The notes under the pieces were generated by a model. That model worked only from the letters and a program-made list of their open reading frames with translations. It had not been told where the DNA came from and searched no databases. Below, piece after piece: positions 24,451 through 33,316 of a DNA stretch of 64,000 nt. The position numbers and the translations under genes were made by a program. Each line of letters begins with the position of its first letter. Within the stretch, counting starts at the first letter, position 1. The stretch spans positions 112,100 through 176,099 of the forward strand of contig JAXLWZ010000006.1 in the NCBI GenBank assembly GCA_046328225.1, written 5' to 3'. This DNA is from Amarobacillus sp046328225 (GTDB lineage Bacteria; Chloroflexota; Dehalococcoidia; Tepidiformales; Tepidiformaceae).

Positions 24451-25602
24451 TCAGGTCTGCCGGTACGCCCGGTGCCGCATGATGATGCTCTGCAGCACGC
24501 CCAGCGAAACGAAGATGCTCACCAGCGACGACCCGCCCTGGCTCACCAGCGGCAGGGGAATGCCCGTCACCGGGAACAGGCTCAGGTTCACGGCGATGTT
24601 GATGAACGCCTGCATCAAGATCAGGATCACGATCCCGACGGCCACCAGCTGCCCCGAGATGTCGCCCGCGATCTGCGCCGCCCGTATCCCCCGCATCAGC
24701 AGCACGATGAAGAGCCCGAACAGCACCATCGATCCCACGAACCCCAGCTCCTCGGCCTGCAGGCTGAAGATGAAGTCCTTCGTCGCCACGCGCAGGTACC
24801 CCAGCTGCGTCTGCTCGCCGTTCGTGAGCCCCTTCCCCGTCAGCTGCCCCGAACCCACCGCGATCTGCGCCTGGATCACGTTGTAGCCCGCGTCCAGGGG
24901 GTCTTCCTCGGGGTCCACGAGCACCGAGATGCGCTCGATCTGGTAGTCCGCCACCGCGAACGTCCACACGAACGGGAGCACCGCCAGTCCCACGGCCGCG
25001 AGGATGAACAGGTGCCGCCGCGACACACCGGCCACCAGCACCACGCCCAGCCATATCGCCATGAACACGATGCTCGTCCCCAGGTCCGGCTGGATGAACA
25101 CCAGCCCCACGCACGGCGCCACGATCGCCAGCGACATCAGCAGCGTGCGCAGGTCCTTCGCGTCGCCGCCGTGTTCGCTGAAAAAGTTCGCCAGCAGCAG
25201 GATCGTCGCCAGCTTCGCGAACTCCGAAGGCTGGATCTGGATCGGCCCGAGGTTGAACCAGCGCGTCGAACCGTACGCCGAATGCCCCATCAGCAGGATC
25301 GCGACCAGCGACAGGATCGAGATCCCCCACAGCACGACCGAGTAGTGCGTCAGGTAGTGATAATCCAGCTTCGAAACCGCCAGCATCATCACGATCCCGA
25401 AGATCGCGAAGATCGCCTGCTTCGTCACCGGGTTCGAAAAGCTCGCCGGCGGGCCATCGTACGTGCGATACGTCCCGCTATAGATGAGCAGCAGCCCGAA
25501 GACGACGAGCCCCACCGCGCTCAGCACGAGCACGTAGTCGAAGCGGTCCCACCCGCGAAAAACGCCGCCTTGCCGTCCCGGCCCGAACGTCGTCGCCATC
25601 AC
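24451..25602 (-). CDS. rodA: RodA/FtsW-family peptidoglycan glycosyltransferase
   Basis: A 383-aa SEDS membrane protein with about ten hydrophobic segments. GSTRWFNLGPIQIQPSEFAK, QPDLGTS, EELGFVG and TGIPLPLVSQGGSSL are the conserved SEDS motifs. It polymerises glycan strands in the elongasome together with its class B PBP. GTG 25602 overlaps the mrdA stop (GTGA); an ATG 3 nt downstream is also possible. Last gene of mreB-mreC-mreD-mrdA-rodA. Confidence 0.93.
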   Translation of the reverse strand: MMATTFGPGRQGGVFRGWDRFDYVLVLSAVGLVVFGLLLIYSGTYRTYDGPPASFSNPVTKQAIFAIFGIVMMLAVSKLDYHYLTHYSVVLWGISILSLVAILLMGHSAYGSTRWFNLGPIQIQPSEFAKLATILLLANFFSEHGGDAKDLRTLLMSLAIVAPCVGLVFIQPDLGTSIVFMAIWLGVVLVAGVSRRHLFILAAVGLAVLPFVWTFAVADYQIERISVLVDPEEDPLDAGYNVIQAQIAVGSGQLTGKGLTNGEQTQLGYLRVATKDFIFSLQAEELGFVGSMVLFGLFIVLLMRGIRAAQIAGDISGQLVAVGIVILILMQAFINIAVNLSLFPVTGIPLPLVSQGGSSLVSIFVSLGVLQSIIMRHRAYRQT

Positions 25603-27546
25603 TTCCCCAGGTTCTGGTTCATCCAGCTGAAGATGTTCGCCGCGGCCGGCGCCGCCTTATCGCCACCCACGCCGTAATCGAAGTACACCGTCACGACGTA
25701 CTCCGGGTCGTTGTACGGGTAGTAGCCCGTGAACCAGGCGTGCTGGTCGTACGAACCGTCCCCGCGCTGCGTGCCGAACTCCGCCGTGCCCGTCTTCCCC
25801 GCGATATCCATCCCCGAGACCTGCGCCTTGAGCCCCGCGCCCGCCAGCACCGACTCATGCATCCCACGACGCACCGCCGCGAGGTTCGCCTCGTCCACCG
25901 GCACGCTTTTCCACTCCGGCTTGATCGTCTTGATGACCTTCCCGTCCGCGTCGAGGATGTCCTTCGCCACGTGCGGCGTGAACAGCTTCCCCGTCGCCAC
26001 CGCCGCCGTCATCCGGGCGATCTGGATGGGCGTCGCCAGCACGTCCTGCTGCCCGATGGCGGTGAAGCAGGTGTCCGCGTAGTACCAGTCCCGGTCGTTG
26101 TCCGTGTACTCCGGCCCGGCGTAGTTGCGCGCCTTCCACGCCGGGTCCGGCACCCGCCCGATGTCCTCGCCCGGGATGTCGATGCCCGTCGCCTGCCCCA
26201 TCCCGAACCCGCGCTGGTAGTACGCGAAGATGCTCGCCGACGAATCCACGTCCTTGCCCAGCGCCTTGTGCGGCTGCAGGCTCCCGTTCGGAATGCCGCA
26301 CACCGCCATGAACATGTAGATGTTCGAAGACCACGCGATCGCCTGCGTCAGGTCGATCCCGGAGCCGTGCGCCCGCCAGTCGATCAGGTTGTAGATGACC
26401 CCGTTCTCGCCCTTGATCTCGAGGATCCGGCTCGGGATGTCGCGGCTCGTGGCGGGCGTGATGTTCCCTTCCTGCAGCGCCGCCGAGGCCGTGATCAGCT
26501 TGTACGTCGAACCCGGCAGCGCCTGCGAAAGCGCCTTGTTCGTCAGCGGCCGCGTCTTGTTGTCCGTGGCCAGCGCCTCGTATTCGGCCCCACGCTGCGC
26601 CACCTGCGCGAAAATGTTGTTGTCGTAGGTCGGTACCGAAACGAGCGCGAGCACTTCGCCCGTCTTCGCGCTCATCACCACCGCCGCGGCCGTCGTCGCG
26701 TTCTTCTGGTTCATCGAAGCCGGGTTCGGCAGCGACGCCTCCAGCATCTCCGCGATGTACGTCTGCAGGTCCATGTCGATGGCCAGCCGCAGGTTGCTGC
26801 CCGGCACCGCATCCCGGCTCTTCAGCGCCTTCAGCAGGTGTCCCTGCGCATCCTGTTCGGCCGCGGTGGCGCCCTTCTCCCCACGCAGCACGTCCTGGTA
26901 GGTCAGCTCCACACCGGCCTTGCCCACGGGCTCATTGAGCGAATACCCCCGGTGCGAAGGTCGCGTACTCCTCCGGCGTCTGCTTGCCGATGTACCCGAG
27001 GATGTGGCTGAACGCGTCCCCACCGACGTACTCCCGGCCTGGCTGGATGGTCAGCGCCACGCCCGTCATGTCCGCCGTGAGCTCCTCCAGCGCGAGCGCC
27101 TGGTCCTTCGTCAGCCCTTCCTTGATGGGGAATTCGATGTCCCCCTTGCCGTCCGCTTCCTTCTCCTTCACCGCGAGACCGGATTCCAGCGCGGGCACGC
27201 CGAGGAGCTGCTCGAGCCGCAGGTAGAGCGCGTAGCGCGCGTTCGCGTCCTCCGGCAGGAATGCCGGCGTGATCGTCGCCGTGTAAATCCCGACGTTCTT
27301 CACGAGTGGCGTGCCGTTGCGGTCCAGGACCAGCCCCCGCGGCGGGAGGATCTCCTTGCGCGTCAGGTGGTTCTCTCGCGACCGCCGCGCGTAGTCCCCA
27401 CCCTGGATGATCTGCATGTTGAACAGCTGCGCCGCGAGCACCCCGAACATCAGGATGACCGCGATCCGCAACGCCGCCAGGTTCCCGTGCGGCCGGTTTC
27501 GGCTCCGCCCCGATGGCGACTGGAATCCCTCCCCCAGCACGCTCAC
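25599..27546 (-). pseudogene. mrdA: penicillin-binding protein 2, interrupted by a 1-nt frameshift
   Basis: Two frames together make a full PBP2 transpeptidase. The first (GTG 27546 to stop 26932) holds the membrane anchor, the dimerisation domain and ILGYIGKQTPEEYATFAPG. The second continues directly with GYSLNEPVGKAGVELTYQDVLRG in outline, then the transpeptidase motifs STYK, SSN and KTGTAEFG. The break is at a run of five G on the coding strand (26946-26950); deleting one G restores 648 aa. The whole span is 1948 nt, one more than a multiple of three. Start GTG overlaps mreD. An indel error in the assembly or a true inactivation are both possible; no other PBP2 is in the window. Confidence 0.88.
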
Positions 27547-28064
27547 GACCAGCCATACCTCGATCGCGGAATCTCCAGCGCCCGCGGCTCGACCCCGAAC
27601 GCCCGCAACGGAAGGTACGCCATCGTCACCAACAGCAGGTCAAGCATGACGCCCGGCACCAGGATCGCGGCGACCAGGATCCCCGGTTGTGGGGCGGCGC
27701 CGTCGGCCATCGCCCCGAGCGCCAGCGCCAGACGCGCCCACGCTCCCGTCGCCGCCGCCGCGACGAGCGTCTGCGCGAAGCGGTTGAGCGGCACGCGCCC
27801 GTCCTCCAGGTAGTAGGCCAGCGGCAGCAACGGCAGATACGCCAGCAGGGCCAGCGCCGGCGACCGGTTCGATGCGAACGCGAACGTCAGCGCCACGACG
27901 GGGACCGCGACCATCGCCTCGCGCGGCCCGCCGAACACCACCACTAGCACGAGCGCGAGCAGGCAAAGGTCCGGCACGGCGGCCGAAAGCGGAAACAGGG
28001 GCGCCACCGCCGCCTGTCCCAGCGCCGCGAGCAGCAGCGCCGCCCCCACGAGCAGCGCCTTCAA
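27543..28064 (-). CDS. mreD: rod shape-determining membrane protein MreD
   Basis: A 173-aa, very hydrophobic protein with about five membrane segments, placed between mreC and mrdA as in classical mre operons. MreD has low sequence conservation, so the call leans on length, topology and position. The TTG start at 28064 overlaps the mreC stop (TTGA) and has GGAGG with GGGGG just upstream. Confidence 0.85.
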   Translation of the reverse strand: MKALLVGAALLLAALGQAAVAPLFPLSAAVPDLCLLALVLVVVFGGPREAMVAVPVVALTFAFASNRSPALALLAYLPLLPLAYYLEDGRVPLNRFAQTLVAAAATGAWARLALALGAMADGAAPQPGILVAAILVPGVMLDLLLVTMAYLPLRAFGVEPRALEIPRSRYGWS

Positions 28065-28891
28065 TCCCCCGCCTCCAGCAGGTTCTGAGGGATGAAACTC
28101 GTCTGCACGAGCACCGTGCTCGCCGTCGAAAGCCGCACGAACGGCTCCAGCGTCACCTTGCGGAAGAGGTCCTGCTGCGTCCCGCCGACGTCCGTCACCT
28201 TGCCGATTGGCAGCCCCGCCGGGTAGCGCCCCGTCAGCGCCGACGTGACGATGATGTCCCCGACCTTGATGTCCGCCTGCGCGAGGTCGAACGTGAGCGT
28301 GCGGTTGGCCGCGCCCTTCACGATCCCGTCCGCCTGCGACGATTGCACCTGCGCCGCCACCTTGCTCTTGCTGTCCGTTATCAGGCGCACGAACGACCGG
28401 CTCGCGAACACCTCCGTCACCGTCCCCATGAGAGACCCCTGCGACGAAAGCACGACCATGCCCACCCGCACCCCGCTGTTGGAACCGCGGTCGATGCTGA
28501 TCACGTCCGTGAACGCCGAGGAGTCGCGATGCACCACGTTCGCCGCCAGGTACCGCTCGTTCGCCGCTCCCTGCGAAATCTTCAGCGCCTCTTCCAGCTG
28601 CTTCACCCGCTCGGCGTCCGTCTGCAGCGAAATCGACTGTGTCCGCAGTTCCTCGTTCTCAAGCCGCAGACGGCGATTCTCCTCGCGCAGGTCGCTAATC
28701 GCCCCGGCATCCGAAAGGAACCCCGCGATCGGCCGGAAGATCGACGTGAGCAGCTCCTCCGCCGGCCGCGTGACCACGAGGAACGCGCCCTGCACCGGGT
28801 GGAGCACCCCCACCTGGCCCGCGGCGGTCAGGAACACGGCGAAGCCGAGCATGGCCCCGACCCACCACGTGTAGCGCGAGAAAATCAGCAT
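28061..28891 (-). CDS. mreC: rod shape-determining protein MreC
   Basis: A 276-aa protein. A membrane helix (~10-30) is followed by a coiled coil (ENRRLRLENEELRTQ, ~70-100) and the beta-rich MreC domain (VISIDRGSNSGVRVGMVVLSS, GDIIVTSALTGRYPAGLPIG). MreC links MreB to PBP2 outside the membrane. It starts 27 nt after mreB. Confidence 0.94.
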   Translation of the reverse strand: MLIFSRYTWWVGAMLGFAVFLTAAGQVGVLHPVQGAFLVVTRPAEELLTSIFRPIAGFLSDAGAISDLREENRRLRLENEELRTQSISLQTDAERVKQLEEALKISQGAANERYLAANVVHRDSSAFTDVISIDRGSNSGVRVGMVVLSSQGSLMGTVTEVFASRSFVRLITDSKSKVAAQVQSSQADGIVKGAANRTLTFDLAQADIKVGDIIVTSALTGRYPAGLPIGKVTDVGGTQQDLFRKVTLEPFVRLSTASTVLVQTSFIPQNLLEAGD

Positions 28892-28918
28892 AAGCAGTAC
28901 CCGGGCGCCGTTTCGATG

Positions 28919-29980
28919 CTAGCGTCCGGTCCTTCGGGATGCCAGCTGCGATTGAACCTTCTGTAAAAGTCCCTGTTCCTCGAGGACTTCGCCAGCACCC
29001 CGGACCACGCACAACAGCGGGTCCTCCGAGACATACACGGGGAAGCGCGTCTCCTGCGAAATCCGACGGTCCAGCCCGCGCAGCAGCGCCCCGCCCCCCG
29101 CCAGCGCGATCCCGTGCGCCATCAGGTCGCTCACCAGTTCCGGCGGCGTCACCTCGATGGTCGAACGCACCGCCTCCACGATCGCGCTGATCGAACCCGC
29201 CAGCGCGTCGCGAATCTCCACGGTGCTCACTTCCACCGCCTTGGGCAGCCCCGTCGCGAGGTCCCGCCCACGGAGGTCGACCGTCTCTTCCGGCACCAGC
29301 GGCGCCGCCGACCCCGCGACCTTCTTGATCTCTTCCGCCGTGCGTTCGCCGATGAGGAGGTTATGCACCTGACGGGCGTAGGCGATGATGTCCTGGTCCA
29401 TTTCGTCGCCCGCCACGCGGATGGACGTGCTCACAACCATGCCGCCGAGCGAGATGATCGCGACCTCGGTCGTGCCGCCGCCGATATCGACAATCATGCA
29501 GCCCGCGGCCTCGATGACCGGCAGCCCCGCCCCAATCGCCGCCGCCATCGGCTCCTCGATGAGGTAGCAGCTGCGCGCGCCCGCGTTCAGGGCCGCGTCG
29601 TGCACCGCCCGCTTCTCCACCTCGGTCACGCCGCTGGGGATGCCCACGACCACGCGCGGCTGCGCCAGGAACGTGCGCTCGTGCACCGCCTTGATGAAGT
29701 AAGCGAGCATCTTCTCCGTGACCTCGAAGTCCGAGATCACCCCGTCTCGCAGAGGCCGCACGGCGATGATGTTCGCCGGCGTACGGCCCACCATCCGCTT
29801 CGCTTCACCGCCAATCGCGAGGATCTTCTTCGTCTGGCGATCGATAGCCACGACCGAGGGCTCGTCGATGACGATCCCCTTGCCGCGGACCATGACGAGC
29901 GTGTTCGCCGTGCCAAGGTCGATGGCGATGTCGTGCGAGAGAAACCCGAACATGCGGGCGAATGGGTTGAACAGGCCCAA
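28919..29980 (-). CDS. mreB: rod shape-determining actin homologue MreB
   Basis: A 353-aa actin-fold ATPase that directs lateral wall synthesis. DIAIDLGTANTLV (phosphate 1), IVDIGGGTTEVAII (phosphate 2) and IALAGGGALLRGL (adenosine) motifs are intact. The TTG at 29980 adds GLFNPFARMFGFLS, an amphipathic membrane-binding helix typical of MreB; a later ATG at 29953 would remove most of it. GGGA lies 7 nt upstream of the TTG. First gene of the elongasome operon. Confidence 0.96.
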   Translation of the reverse strand: MGLFNPFARMFGFLSHDIAIDLGTANTLVMVRGKGIVIDEPSVVAIDRQTKKILAIGGEAKRMVGRTPANIIAVRPLRDGVISDFEVTEKMLAYFIKAVHERTFLAQPRVVVGIPSGVTEVEKRAVHDAALNAGARSCYLIEEPMAAAIGAGLPVIEAAGCMIVDIGGGTTEVAIISLGGMVVSTSIRVAGDEMDQDIIAYARQVHNLLIGERTAEEIKKVAGSAAPLVPEETVDLRGRDLATGLPKAVEVSTVEIRDALAGSISAIVEAVRSTIEVTPPELVSDLMAHGIALAGGGALLRGLDRRISQETRFPVYVSEDPLLCVVRGAGEVLEEQGLLQKVQSQLASRRTGR

Positions 29981-30045
29981 GGTGCGGTCCCGGCGGGGGG
30001 TTGCTGGCTAAGTCAGCGCCCTGGCGTAGCCGTAATCATACGCAC

Positions 30046-30051
30046 ATTGTA
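30046..30051 (-). promoter_or_regulatory. -10 element for the mreB operon
   Basis: TACAAT on the minus strand, in an AT-richer 113-nt gap between ligA and mreB. TATGAT (30040-30035) is a second candidate. No convincing -35 accompanies either. Confidence 0.45.
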
Positions 30052-30093
30052 CTTTGGGTGCATTTGCCGCTTCGAAAACGTGCGCCACCGTTT

Positions 30094-32187
30094 TCACACT
30101 GTCTGGAGCGAACCCGCCGGACCCTCTGCCAGCAGCCGCACGAACGTCTCCTCGTCGATCACCCGCACCCCGAGCTGCTCCGCCTTCGCCAGCTTGCTGC
30201 CCGCGTCCGCGCCCGCGACCAGCGCCGTCGTGCCCTTCGAGACCACGCTCCCGACCTTGCCGCCGGCGGCCCGGATGCGTTCTTCCGCCTCGCTTCGTGA
30301 CATGCCCCCCAGGCGCCCCGTTACCACCAGAGTGAGCCCGGTCAGTGGCCCGCCCTCATCCTCGGCCTTCGGCGCCATGCGCGGGTCCACGCCCGCCGCC
30401 ATGAGCCGCTCGACCACCGCGCGGTTCTCGGCCCGCGCCGTCCAGTCGGCGATACTCCGCGCCACTACCGGACCGATGCCTTCGACACCCTGGAGCGCTT
30501 CCGCCTCCGCCGCCACGATCGCGCCGAGCCCCCCGAACTGCTCGCCCAGCACCCGGGCCGTTTCGAAGCCGACATGGCGGATGCCCAGCGCAAACAGCAC
30601 GTTCGGAAGCGGCCGCGCCTTGCTCTTCGCGATGCCCGCCAGCAGATTCTCCGCCACCTTGCTGAGCCGCCCGTCCTTCGTCCGGAAATCTTCCACCGCG
30701 AGCCGCTCGGCGGTCAGGTCGTACACATCGGCGATGTTTCGCACGAGCCCCGCGCGGAACAGCAGGTACGCCATCTTCTCGCCCAGCCCCTCGATATCCA
30801 TCGCCCCGCGCGATGCGAAGTGCTCCAGCAGCCGCACCTGCTGCGTCGGGCACGAGAGGTTCGGGCAGTATACCGCCGCCTCGGATTCGTCCCGCGAAAC
30901 CGCCGTCCCGCACGAAGGGCACGCCGCCGGCATCGCGAACTCCACTTCCGCCCCGGTTCGCAGGCTCAGCACCGGCGCCACCACCTGCGGGATGACCTCA
31001 CCCGCGCGCTGCACGATCACGGTGTCGCCCACGCGGATGTCCTTGCGGCGGATGTCCCCCTCGTTGTGCAGCGTCGCCAGGCTGACCGTCGCACCCCCGA
31101 CCACGACCGGCTCCAGCACCGCGAACGGCGTCAGTACGCCCGTCCGGCCCACGTTGACGGCGATGTCCCGCAGCTTTGTGGTTCGTTGCTGCGGGGGGAA
31201 CTTGAACGCCGTCGCCCACCGTGGCTCGCGCCCGACCGCGCCCAGCGACGCCCAGCTGTCGATGTCGTCGAACTTCAGCACCGTGCCGTCGATGTCGTAG
31301 TCGATCCGTTCGCGCTGGTCGCCCCACCAGCGGATGCGCGCCGCCGCCTCGTCCAGCGTCTCGTGCAGCCGCGCCTCCGGGTTCACCGGGAAGCCCAGCT
31401 CCTTCAGCCAGAGGAGCGTCTCGTGGTGGCTGTCCGGCCGCGTCCCACCTTCGACCCAGCCCAGCTGGTACACGAACATCGAAAGCGGCCGCCCGGCCGT
31501 CACCTGCGCGTCCTTCTGGCGCACCGAGCCCGCCGCCGCGTTGCGCGGATTGGCGTAGATGGGCAGCGGCTTGCGGCCCTCCCGCTCGCGTTCGATGTTC
31601 AGGTCGCCGATGGCCTCGTTCATCCGCTCGAAGCCGCTCCGGCTCATGTACACCTCGCCGCGGACCTCGAACCGCTCGGGCACGCGCCCCGTCAACGACT
31701 TCGGAATGCTCGCGATCGTGCGGAGGTTCGCGGTCACGTTCTCCCCGTGCGCGCCGTCCCCGCGCGTCGCCCCCTGCACGAACTGCCCGTGCTCGTACAC
31801 CAGCGCCATCGCCAGGCCGTCGATCTTCGGTTCGCTCACAAGCCGCGCGTCGCCCGCGTCGAGGCGGTCCATCGCACGCCGGTACCAGGCCCGCAGCTCC
31901 TCGTCGCTGAAGCAGTTCGAGAGGCTCAGCAGCGGCACCTTGTGGTCCACGACCTCGAACGTCGCCGCGAGCGGCTCCGCGCCCGTCTTCTGCGTCGGCG
32001 AATCCGGCGTGATGAGCTCCGGGTACCGCGCTTCGATCGCCCGGAGCTCGTTCAGCAGCTCGTCGTAGTCCGCGTCCGAGACCTCGGGGTCATCGAGCAC
32101 GTAGTACCGGTAGTTGTGGTAGTTCAGCTGGGAGCGAAGTTCCTCGCTCCGCAGGCGCGCTTCGTGCTGGTTGCTGGGGACATCCAT
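30094..32187 (-). CDS. ligA: NAD-dependent DNA ligase
   Basis: A 697-aa protein with the full LigA layout. The Ia domain includes YHNYRYYVLDDPEVSDADYD, the adenylation domain has nucleophile K121 (SEPKIDGLA), the OB fold follows, a four-cysteine zinc finger (CPSCG and YCPNLSC) comes next, then helix-hairpin-helix repeats and a BRCT domain (GGPLTGLTLVVTGRL). It seals nicks during replication. ATG 32187 has a TATACT hexamer 9 nt upstream and no Shine-Dalgarno. Confidence 0.97.
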   Translation of the reverse strand: MDVPSNQHEARLRSEELRSQLNYHNYRYYVLDDPEVSDADYDELLNELRAIEARYPELITPDSPTQKTGAEPLAATFEVVDHKVPLLSLSNCFSDEELRAWYRRAMDRLDAGDARLVSEPKIDGLAMALVYEHGQFVQGATRGDGAHGENVTANLRTIASIPKSLTGRVPERFEVRGEVYMSRSGFERMNEAIGDLNIEREREGRKPLPIYANPRNAAAGSVRQKDAQVTAGRPLSMFVYQLGWVEGGTRPDSHHETLLWLKELGFPVNPEARLHETLDEAAARIRWWGDQRERIDYDIDGTVLKFDDIDSWASLGAVGREPRWATAFKFPPQQRTTKLRDIAVNVGRTGVLTPFAVLEPVVVGGATVSLATLHNEGDIRRKDIRVGDTVIVQRAGEVIPQVVAPVLSLRTGAEVEFAMPAACPSCGTAVSRDESEAAVYCPNLSCPTQQVRLLEHFASRGAMDIEGLGEKMAYLLFRAGLVRNIADVYDLTAERLAVEDFRTKDGRLSKVAENLLAGIAKSKARPLPNVLFALGIRHVGFETARVLGEQFGGLGAIVAAEAEALQGVEGIGPVVARSIADWTARAENRAVVERLMAAGVDPRMAPKAEDEGGPLTGLTLVVTGRLGGMSRSEAEERIRAAGGKVGSVVSKGTTALVAGADAGSKLAKAEQLGVRVIDEETFVRLLAEGPAGSLQTV

Positions 32188-32196
32188 GGGCCAACG

Positions 32197-32202
32197 AGTA
32201 TA
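32197..32202 (-). promoter_or_regulatory. -10 element before ligA
   Basis: TATACT on the minus strand ends 9 nt before ATG 32187. TTGGGG (32227-32222) is 19 nt further upstream and could act as a weak -35. Confidence 0.45.
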
Positions 32203-32294
32203 GCGAAGCGGGCCGCGACATCCCCAAGGGCGGCGTCACACACGGGCATCCCACTGCGGGGGCGCCACGCTGTCCGGGAGCGAATGACGCCGGG

Positions 32295-32864
32295 TTAGCG
32301 GATGATGATGCCGCCGGCCGACACCCCGGTCGGGCCCCCGCCAATGATCCCGCCCGGACCTGGCTCATGTGTCGTGATCGGACCCGGCCCCGGCGGTGTA
32401 CCCGCATCGGGCGTCGTTGAAGGCGCTGCCGTGGGCTCCACCGTCGGGACGGTCGCCGTCGGCACCGCGGTGGGCGTCGTGGGCGTGGGAGTCGGGGGCA
32501 CGGGTGTGGGCGTCGCCGTCGGTGGCGGAGGCGGCAGCGACCGTACCCCCCCGCTCGATGCCGCCATCACCCGGGATTCGGGCGTGGGTTCGAGGGTGGG
32601 CTCTTCGGTCAGCTGCGCTTCCGCGCTGGGGAACGCCGTCGATGGCGCGAGGACGTAGGCATGGTCGTTGGCCGGCACCGTGCGCGCTTCGGTGAGCGCG
32701 GCCGCCACCGCATCGGGTTCGATCCCCTTCGGCAGGGAGCCACCACCCGAATTCAGGAGCAGCCCGAGGCCGCCGAGCGCGAGACAGAGCGACGCAGCCC
32801 CAACCGGGACCTGCCAGCGCACCCGCGCTTCGCTCCGCTTCGAACCGTTACCGGTCACACGCAT
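32295..32864 (-). CDS. single-pass membrane protein with Pro/Thr-rich ectodomain
   Basis: About 189 aa. A basic N-terminus precedes one membrane helix (~22-39, PVGAASLCLALGGLGLLL) and an outside part dominated by Pro/Thr repeats (TPTP and TVPT types, ~105-150) ending in a Gly-rich tail. No enzymatic motif is visible. It resembles cell-surface stalk proteins and the stalk of the kinase at 11-13 kb. ATG 32864 and GTG 32882 are both possible. Confidence 0.6.
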   Translation of the reverse strand: MRVTGNGSKRSEARVRWQVPVGAASLCLALGGLGLLLNSGGGSLPKGIEPDAVAAALTEARTVPANDHAYVLAPSTAFPSAEAQLTEEPTLEPTPESRVMAASSGGVRSLPPPPPTATPTPVPPTPTPTTPTAVPTATVPTVEPTAAPSTTPDAGTPPGPGPITTHEPGPGGIIGGGPTGVSAGGIIIR

Positions 32865-32882
32865 CCTCCACTTCCCGGCCAC

Positions 32883-33205
32883 ATTTTGAACGCTGAGTTC
32901 CCTTAGCGGTATAGGGGTTTGTACCCATCGGGACGGTTTGCGTGCCCATAACCGCCTTTTTAGACCGCACGCCGCCAGATTACTCGGTACTGGCCCTATT
33001 GCATTCCTGCCGCCAACGGTTTACGCGCGGTTTGCACGCTATTCTACCTTGCTGCCGGGCCATGAATCGAATCATCCATAAAGGCAAACTGTACATCCAT
33101 AGGTACAGGCTGTACGAAGTCGGTCAACCATATCAAGTTCGTACTACCCCCGTACCTGCCGGTGTTTGAACCTCATATCGAAATCCGCACCGAGGTGACC
33201 CCACC
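32883..33205. other. AT-richer intergenic block with repeated GTAC motifs
   Basis: This 323-nt stretch has no convincing larger gene and is clearly less GC-rich than its surroundings. GTAC occurs at 32921, 32987, 33091, 33103, 33112, 33141 and 33152. CTGTAC and GTACAG form a 6-bp inverted repeat (33089-33108) with an 8-nt spacer. An open frame 33062-33169 could encode 35 residues rich in Arg, Tyr and His, but it has no Shine-Dalgarno. The block probably holds promoters for the zinc-ribbon gene and the divergent membrane protein, or an unrecognised RNA. Confidence 0.5.
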
Positions 33206-33316
33206 GTGAACCGACGCCCCGTGACCTGCCCCGCCTGCAACCTCCAGTTCACTTCCAGCCGCGAAAAGACCTTCTGCCCCGGCTGCCACCAGCTGGTCGA
33301 GCCGCTCGCGAGCTAA
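33206..33316 (+). CDS. 36-aa zinc-ribbon microprotein
   Basis: GTG 33206 follows GAGGTGA by 7 nt and opens 36 codons ending in TAA. The peptide has CPAC at residues 8-11 and CPGC at 24-27, two CPxC knuckles separated by 12 residues, enough to bind one zinc ion. The rest is short: a basic N-terminus and HQLVEPLAS at the end. The stop overlaps the convergent HAD gene stop by 4 nt. Function is unknown; such small ribbons can bind protein or nucleic acid partners. Support is the good ribosome-binding site plus the cysteine pattern. Confidence 0.6.
   Translation: MNRRPVTCPACNLQFTSSREKTFCPGCHQLVEPLAS

Noticed and set aside
26932..27023. Programmed ribosomal frameshifting in mrdA
   Set aside because: No slippery heptamer plus pseudoknot is apparent, and PBP2 is not known to use frameshifting; an indel in the five-G run is the simpler reading.
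32942..33169. A 75-codon open frame in the AT-richer block
   Set aside because: It has no ribosome-binding site, no family resemblance and a composition like non-coding DNA; only the internal 35-codon stretch is mentioned as a weak possibility.
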